Part shown: positions 42,460 to 47,012 of the stretch, piece after piece
Numbering within the stretch: the stretch's first letter is position 1
Layout: every line of letters begins with the position of its first letter
From: Alistipes sp.
GTDB taxonomy: Bacteria > Bacteroidota > Bacteroidia > Bacteroidales > Rikenellaceae
Direction of reading: 5' to 3'
Assembly: GCA_017629985.1 (NCBI GenBank)
Contig: JAGBWD010000020.1
Coordinates: forward strand, 1 to 47,012
DNA length: 47,012 nucleotides
Notes under the pieces: model-generated
Seen by the model: only the letters and a program-made list of their open reading frames with translations
Told to the model about the DNA's origin: nothing
Databases searched by the model: none
Made by a program: the position numbers and the translations under genes

Positions 42460-44043
42460 ATGAAAAAAATATATACAACACTACTACTAATATTTGCAAT
42501 TAGCGCCATTGCTCTTGCTCGCTTCGAGGAGCCGGAGTTTCCAGCATTGGAACGTAATGAGCGTTACATGGCACTAAAGAGAGATAACACACGTCTCAAG
42601 GAGATGGAGGACTCTGTGCAACTACTCATCAGCGAGGCTCGTCAGGAGTTTAACAACTATCGTGAGACTGATAGTGTCACACGTGAGCAGATAGACCACT
42701 TTACCTCTTTTGTCTTGAGCCTTGAGCAGGAGGTATTTGACATCCGCCAGCAACGTGGCGATGTAATCATCGAGCTAAACAACCTCGAGCAGGAGTATAT
42801 CCTTACACATATGTACGCTCCCGAGAGAGATAGCTCGAGTGTCAAAGGTGGCGCAGATATCATTGAGGCCCCTATACAGCACCGCGAGCTTATCAAGAAT
42901 AGCATCTTCTGCGAAAATCTATCGAAAGAGGATTATGAAGACCTTGAGATTGCCGTAGCCGAGGAGCAGGAGATGATGACTCTTTGTGACGAATACACCA
43001 CATTGTATAACAACCTTGCCTCTACAGCTCGCAACTATATGGAGACATCTGACGAGGTGGTTGCAGACTCACTATACAATGCCTTCTTCGCCCTTAAGGA
43101 TGAAATGTCGGGCGTTGAGGAGGATATAGATGATACTTGGACACATATCCTCGACACAAAGTACTACGTCTACGGATATATTCTTGAGAAGAGTAACAGA
43201 ACAGCACTTCTCGAGAGTTCATCATCGCAGCTATCGGAGATGAACCACCGTAGCGCCGCCGAGGAGGGATTATACGCATCGGATGCGTTGATGCGATATG
43301 TAGTTGGACACCCCACATTGCTGGACTTTGAGATATCTATAGCTCGCGAGTTGGAGCTTACCGAGGCCCTAGACTCTCTCCTAGATGTTCACAAGAGTAT
43401 CGTGATGCCAGAGTATCGCAACGAGCCTTTGAACTTGGAGCGCCGCCTATTTATAGAGTATGAACCTATAACCTTTGGCAGCACAAGCTTCTACAACAAC
43501 AATAACCCACTCCCTGAAGTAAAGGTTTATGAGCGTGGCACGATATACCGCATATTGCTTGGCACATTCCGCGCGAAGCAGTCTATGAGTATATTTAAGG
43601 GTGCGAAGCCTCTATTTATAGCGCAGAATGAGGAGGGCCACTACAGCTACTACGCTGGTGGATACGCCACACTCAAGGAGGCGCAGGAGGCACAGCTGAT
43701 GCTCAAGGAGAAGAGGGGCTTCCGAAGACCAGAGGTGTGTCGCTGGCGTGATGGCGAGATGACCAACATCGACAAGATGGAAGATGAGGGTGAGAATGAC
43801 GAGAATGGCGAGAATGTAGACATCGTAGGTCATAGATATATAGTTATGTTGGAGTGCGAGAGCATCAGCGATGCGATGCGCGACACCATCACCAACGCAG
43901 CACCCGAAAAGATGATCTCACGCCGTGGCTCACAGTTTGCTATCGGCACATTCACCGAGCAGACAGAGGCCGAGGAGCTTCGCCTATTGATCGAGGAGAG
44001 CTTCCCCGATGTGAAGGCTTCAGTAGTAGAACTAGAGTTGTAA
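42460..44043 (+). CDS. Exported coiled-coil protein with C-terminal SPOR-like segments
   Basis: A 527-residue protein I cannot assign to a named family. Residues 1-20 are a signal peptide (…AIALA). Residues 30-300 are acidic and strongly helical with heptad-like stretches, probably coiled coil. Two C-terminal segments, about 355-430 (YRILLGTFRAKQSMSIF…YYAGGYATLKEAQEA) and 457-527 (HRYIVMLECES…QFAIGTFTEQTEAEEL), resemble SPOR domains, which bind denuded peptidoglycan glycan at the division site. A short acidic linker (DEGENDENGEN) separates them. Periplasmic location is likely. Co-transcription with trkH is suggested by the 10-bp gap. Confidence 0.65.
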   Translation: MKKIYTTLLLIFAISAIALARFEEPEFPALERNERYMALKRDNTRLKEMEDSVQLLISEARQEFNNYRETDSVTREQIDHFTSFVLSLEQEVFDIRQQRGDVIIELNNLEQEYILTHMYAPERDSSSVKGGADIIEAPIQHRELIKNSIFCENLSKEDYEDLEIAVAEEQEMMTLCDEYTTLYNNLASTARNYMETSDEVVADSLYNAFFALKDEMSGVEEDIDDTWTHILDTKYYVYGYILEKSNRTALLESSSSQLSEMNHRSAAEEGLYASDALMRYVVGHPTLLDFEISIARELELTEALDSLLDVHKSIVMPEYRNEPLNLERRLFIEYEPITFGSTSFYNNNNPLPEVKVYERGTIYRILLGTFRAKQSMSIFKGAKPLFIAQNEEGHYSYYAGGYATLKEAQEAQLMLKEKRGFRRPEVCRWRDGEMTNIDKMEDEGENDENGENVDIVGHRYIVMLECESISDAMRDTITNAAPEKMISRRGSQFAIGTFTEQTEAEELRLLIEESFPDVKASVVELEL

Positions 44044-44062
44044 ACGAAAATAATTAAAAAAT

Positions 44063-45508
44063 ATGAAGAGTATATTGTGGTCATTAACGCTCATTGCGAC
44101 ACTTCTAACAAGCATAGCACTATGCTCATGCAACAAGAAGGAAACCCTAGATTTTGACATCCCTGCCGAGGCTATCATAGTTACAAACTATGGCATGGAG
44201 GGTTCTACATCTTTCGATAGTTCGAATATCACATCTATCACGGTATCTTCTATACCTACTGGGTGGAAGGTCAATAAGATAGATATGTACACAAGCACCA
44301 TCACCGTCACAGCTCCCGAGTTTGGCGAGGATGTCATAACAAGTGACACCATGACACTTATCGGCTACACCCCTACGGGTAAAACCAAGACCATATCTAT
44401 ACTTCTGGCTATCAAGGATCCTGTAGATTACTACGCCACTCCTTCGAACTGCTACATCGCCGCGGAGCCTGATAAGCTCTATATCTTCAACCCTATGGTT
44501 GATGGCTGCGGCAACGCTCTTAACACCGCACGTATAGGTATTATATGGCAGAGCTATGCTACGACAGTTACCATTCAGGATAAGGATGTTATCAAGCACC
44601 TAGATATGCGCGATGGCAAGGCTCAATTCTATGTTGGAGCTATCAAGGAGGAGGATGAGGAGGATGTAAGTGTGCTTGCAGGAAATGCCCTCATCGGCGC
44701 GTACGACAAGGATGATAACCTTATTTGGAGCTGGCATATATGGGCAACAAATAACGACCCTAGAGAGAATACCATTACCCTAAATGGTGAGGAGATGATG
44801 AACATCAACCTTGGTGCTGACTGCAACAGCAATGGCGCTACAGATAGTGATACCATCTATGGTTCGTATGGTCTCTACTACCAGTGGGGACGTAAGGAGC
44901 CTTTTGTAGGCCCTGCGACATACCACTTCTCGCTAAATGCCGATGCAGAGATGTTTGGCAACGACGGCTTCCCAATGTATATCGACTATGTGGAGTCATC
45001 GGCACTATATGGCACTACAGCATGGGCCTCATCGCACCCCACATCGTTCATTACAGGTTATAAGGAGAATGCCCACGACTGGATATATAGCGGCCATGAG
45101 ACAGCATGGAGCGCCGAGAATAACCCCTGCCCCACAGGATGGCACATCCCCGAGGCATCTGTGTTTGCGAACCTCACCATCGCCACAGCCGATGATGAGC
45201 GCTCATGGGAGGAGCTACAGAAGATGTACGGACTACACCTCGTAGACACCATAACCTCCGAGGAGTACTTCTTCACAGCCCAGGGTCGCCGTAACTACCT
45301 CGATGGTCGCCTCGACATCATCAATGATGATGAGACACTTCCTGTGCCATGGTCGGCATATTACTGGACATCTACGACAGATGGTGAGAGGGCAAAGGCA
45401 CTCTACTTCGACCTAAACACCGCCACACGCACCTGGAACGGCTTTGACGCCTCACGCTCTATGCGCCGTGCTAACGCTTTACCTATACGCTGCGTGAAGG
45501 ATAAATAG
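44063..45508 (+). CDS. FISUMP-domain lipoprotein
   Basis: A 481-residue lipoprotein: signal peptide with lipobox LCSC and lipidated Cys23, then an Ig/BACON-like N-terminal region (about 30-120), a middle domain, and from about residue 250 a Fibrobacter succinogenes major paralogous (FISUMP) domain. Its hallmarks are NPCPTGWHIPEASVF, YYWTSTTDGERAKALYF and RANALPIRCVKD at the C-terminus. The domain is common in surface proteins of Bacteroidota and probably folds like C-type lectins; the ligand is unknown. It is 19 bp after the SPOR-like gene and followed by a hairpin. Confidence 0.85.
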   Translation: MKSILWSLTLIATLLTSIALCSCNKKETLDFDIPAEAIIVTNYGMEGSTSFDSSNITSITVSSIPTGWKVNKIDMYTSTITVTAPEFGEDVITSDTMTLIGYTPTGKTKTISILLAIKDPVDYYATPSNCYIAAEPDKLYIFNPMVDGCGNALNTARIGIIWQSYATTVTIQDKDVIKHLDMRDGKAQFYVGAIKEEDEEDVSVLAGNALIGAYDKDDNLIWSWHIWATNNDPRENTITLNGEEMMNINLGADCNSNGATDSDTIYGSYGLYYQWGRKEPFVGPATYHFSLNADAEMFGNDGFPMYIDYVESSALYGTTAWASSHPTSFITGYKENAHDWIYSGHETAWSAENNPCPTGWHIPEASVFANLTIATADDERSWEELQKMYGLHLVDTITSEEYFFTAQGRRNYLDGRLDIINDDETLPVPWSAYYWTSTTDGERAKALYFDLNTATRTWNGFDASRSMRRANALPIRCVKDK

Positions 45509-45525
45509 TGACGCAACATAAACAT

Positions 45526-45562
45526 CGAGGGCCTGTCCAACATATCGTTGTACAGGCCCTCG
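45526..45562. terminator. Hairpin between convergent lipoprotein genes
   Basis: A perfect 11-bp inverted repeat, CGAGGGCCTGT (45526-45536) with its complement (45552-45562), loop of 15 nt. The T-tracts on both sides are weak, but the position between two gene ends suggests a bidirectional terminator. Confidence 0.7.
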
Positions 45563-45584
45563 GCATTTGTATATATTGTAACGA

Positions 45585-46736
45585 CTACTCTGCCACTACC
45601 CCATTCTCAAAGTCGTAGCCTACAATATTGTCGGCATAATTAGACCAATGTTCTGCGCTCTTATACTCATCAACAGACTCCACAGGGACATAGATAGTTA
45701 ATTCGGGATATGGAGCACTTGAAAAGGCACGCCAGTAACTTTCAGAGCCTAGGTCAGCCATAGGGGGCGTAGTAGCCTCGCAGTAGACAACCTGAGGAAG
45801 GTATGTTTCGAAAGACCCCGAGGAGATAGAGACAACACTTGCGGGGATGGTAATACTCTCCAAGCCATAGCAAGAAGAGAATGCCCTTGTTCCGATGTGA
45901 GTAACGCTATTAGGGATATCAACACTCCTCAACTTCTCGCACAACGCAAAGGCATTGCCACCAATAGTGGTTACGCCATTTTCTATGGCATACTCCGTTA
46001 GGCCAGATGGTGCAAAAGCGATAATAGTGTTATCCTTAATTAGGCATCGGCCATCCGCCGTAGCATACCTACCCTCAAACTTCTCAAGGCTGCGACATCC
46101 TACAAAGGCTCCTGACACAATATCCTCCACACCATGGGGAATAGATATACTCTTCAAAGCTATACAGTGAGTAAAGGCAAACTTCGAAATCTTTTTAAGA
46201 CCCTCGGGAAGCGTTATCGTCACAAGGTTCTCACATAATCCAAAGGTGGTTGGCTCTATGGTCGTCACCTTATCGGGAACAACAAACTCCGAGAATTTAC
46301 AATGATAAAATGCCTTTTCGCCTATATACTCTATATTTGCCGAAAGGTTTACCTCCGAAAGCAATGCACAGGTATCAAAAGCCGACTCACCGATGGAGGT
46401 CACACTGCATGGCATGGTGATAGACGATAAGGTATGATTGCTAAAAAACAACATATAGCCGATGGTTGTGATATCACCCTCAAAGCGCATCACACCACCC
46501 TCGCTGCCGTATGTGTTACTTACGATACTATGCTCCAGAGATGGATGAAAATAGGGAGTCGTAGTATCATTATGTGTGGTAGTATACCATAACTCATTGT
46601 GTGGAACATCACACTCAACGACTACTGGTGGCTCGGGAGGCTCTGGTATCCCTGGATTTTCGGTATTGCTAGGTATCGACTCCTTCTTACACGCAACAAA
46701 AGATAATACAATAAAGCAGAGGAAAAAGTATCTCAT
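45585..46736 (-). CDS. BspA-type leucine-rich repeat lipoprotein
   Basis: A 383-residue surface lipoprotein: signal peptide with lipobox FVAC and lipidated Cys16, a Pro/Glu-rich linker (GIPEPPEPPVVV), then about eight LRR_5 repeats of the form ITxP-x-V-x-xIG-x-xAF-x-xC (about 90-330). It ends in a capping segment YVPVESVDEYKSAEHW typical of BspA-like proteins. Such proteins mediate adhesion to host proteins or other bacteria in several Bacteroidales; the ligand here is unknown. It is a single gene with a promoter-like box about 30 bp upstream. Confidence 0.9.
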   Translation of the reverse strand: MRYFFLCFIVLSFVACKKESIPSNTENPGIPEPPEPPVVVECDVPHNELWYTTTHNDTTTPYFHPSLEHSIVSNTYGSEGGVMRFEGDITTIGYMLFFSNHTLSSITMPCSVTSIGESAFDTCALLSEVNLSANIEYIGEKAFYHCKFSEFVVPDKVTTIEPTTFGLCENLVTITLPEGLKKISKFAFTHCIALKSISIPHGVEDIVSGAFVGCRSLEKFEGRYATADGRCLIKDNTIIAFAPSGLTEYAIENGVTTIGGNAFALCEKLRSVDIPNSVTHIGTRAFSSCYGLESITIPASVVSISSGSFETYLPQVVYCEATTPPMADLGSESYWRAFSSAPYPELTIYVPVESVDEYKSAEHWSNYADNIVGYDFENGVVAE

Positions 46737-46765
46737 AATTTTAGCACATTAAAAATTTTGTAAGA

Positions 46766-46773
46766 CAAAGTTA
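46766..46773 (-). promoter_or_regulatory. Promoter -7 element of the LRR lipoprotein gene
   Basis: The minus strand reads TAACTTTG, 29 bp before the ATG at 46736. No clear TTTG at -33. Confidence 0.5.
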
Positions 46774-46932
46774 CAAAAAATTCATAGAATACATAATATT
46801 ATATAAGAATATTTAGGAACTACCACAAAAAAATTATAAAAAACGATATTACATAATATATTAATAATCAATATATTAACCAAATAATAGCCATAAGGAG
46901 ATAAAAAAAGTATAAATTTTTCTCAAAAAAAA

Positions 46933-46963
46933 TTTGCAGAATAAAAAAAAGTATCTATCTTTG
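46933..46963 (+). promoter_or_regulatory. Strong promoter near the right edge, before a tRNA gene
   Basis: TTTG (46933-46936), 19 nt, TATCTTTG (46956-46963), in a very AT-rich stretch. The predicted start is about 30 nt before the tRNA-like sequence. Confidence 0.82.
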
Positions 46964-46998
46964 CACTCGCTAAAACAAAGTTAGCAGTCATAAATGAT

Positions 46999-47012
46999 GG
47001 TGCCATAGCTCA
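46999..47012 (+). tRNA. 5' end of a tRNA gene, cut by the window edge
   Basis: GGTGCCATAGCTCA has the exact layout of a tRNA 5' end: a 7-nt acceptor strand GGTGCCA, then T8, A9, the GCTC D-stem strand and A14. A full-consensus promoter lies just upstream. The anticodon is outside the window, so the amino acid is unknown. Confidence 0.7.

Noticed and set aside
46780-46932. Very AT-rich region as a replication origin
   Set aside because: No DnaA boxes or iterons are present; it looks like ordinary AT-rich DNA upstream of a strong promoter.

Overview
The window looks like a stretch of chromosome from a Bacteroidales bacterium, possibly a Rikenellaceae/Alistipes-like gut member (genus is a guess). 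The evidence is repeated Bacteroidota-type promoters (TTTG or TTG, about 20 nt, then TAnnTTTG), no Shine-Dalgarno sites before most genes, a TPP-riboswitch-controlled TonB receptor plus PnuT thiamine operon, and BspA-type LRR and FISUMP lipoproteins. I see no rRNA, insertion sequence, prophage or CRISPR array.

Layout. 1-408 is a gene-free block: an 11-copy 9-bp minisatellite, a 32-bp imperfect inverted repeat and smaller stem-loops, bounded by a 14-nt direct repeat. 409-4415 (minus) carries an exported choloylglycine-hydrolase-family amidase and an exported two-domain M16 zinc peptidase. 4656-6982 has a YbaN-like membrane protein, divergent from an acyl-ACP thioesterase and a GT4 glycosyltransferase.

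7082-20068 (minus) is one tightly packed purine operon, purE-purL-purC-purF-purM-purN-purH-purD-folD-purB. It encodes every enzyme from PRPP to IMP except PurK, and FolD can supply the formyl-folate used by PurN and PurH. Just upstream, 20108-20317, is a separate short transcription unit with its own promoter and terminator. It can be read as a structured RNA of about 190 nt or as a 50-codon cysteine-rich ORF; it is the most interesting unannotated object here.

20397-23482 (minus) is a thiamine uptake operon: promoter, TPP riboswitch, TonB-dependent receptor, PnuT-like permease. Back to back with it, 23524-27600 (plus) holds rpe, an ABC-F ATPase, an RlmB-type rRNA methylase and a YgjP-like metalloprotein. 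27601-28822 (minus) is a zinc-ribbon/CD225-like membrane protein plus ispE. 28903-29312 is a monocistronic 93-aa protein with a strong promoter and terminator. dnaA (minus) and a phosphohexomutase (plus) diverge from a 379-bp AT-rich gap with one consensus DnaA box.

33087-38742 (minus) has a PiT phosphate transporter whose promoter lies inside a perfect palindrome, then fmt, an LptF/G-family permease and a lone ABC-3 metal permease. 38822-45508 (plus) holds mtaB, an output-less 4HB/HAMP-like membrane sensor, a TrkH potassium channel subunit, a SPOR-like exported protein and a FISUMP lipoprotein. A BspA-like LRR lipoprotein follows on minus. The window ends inside what looks like a tRNA gene behind a strong promoter.
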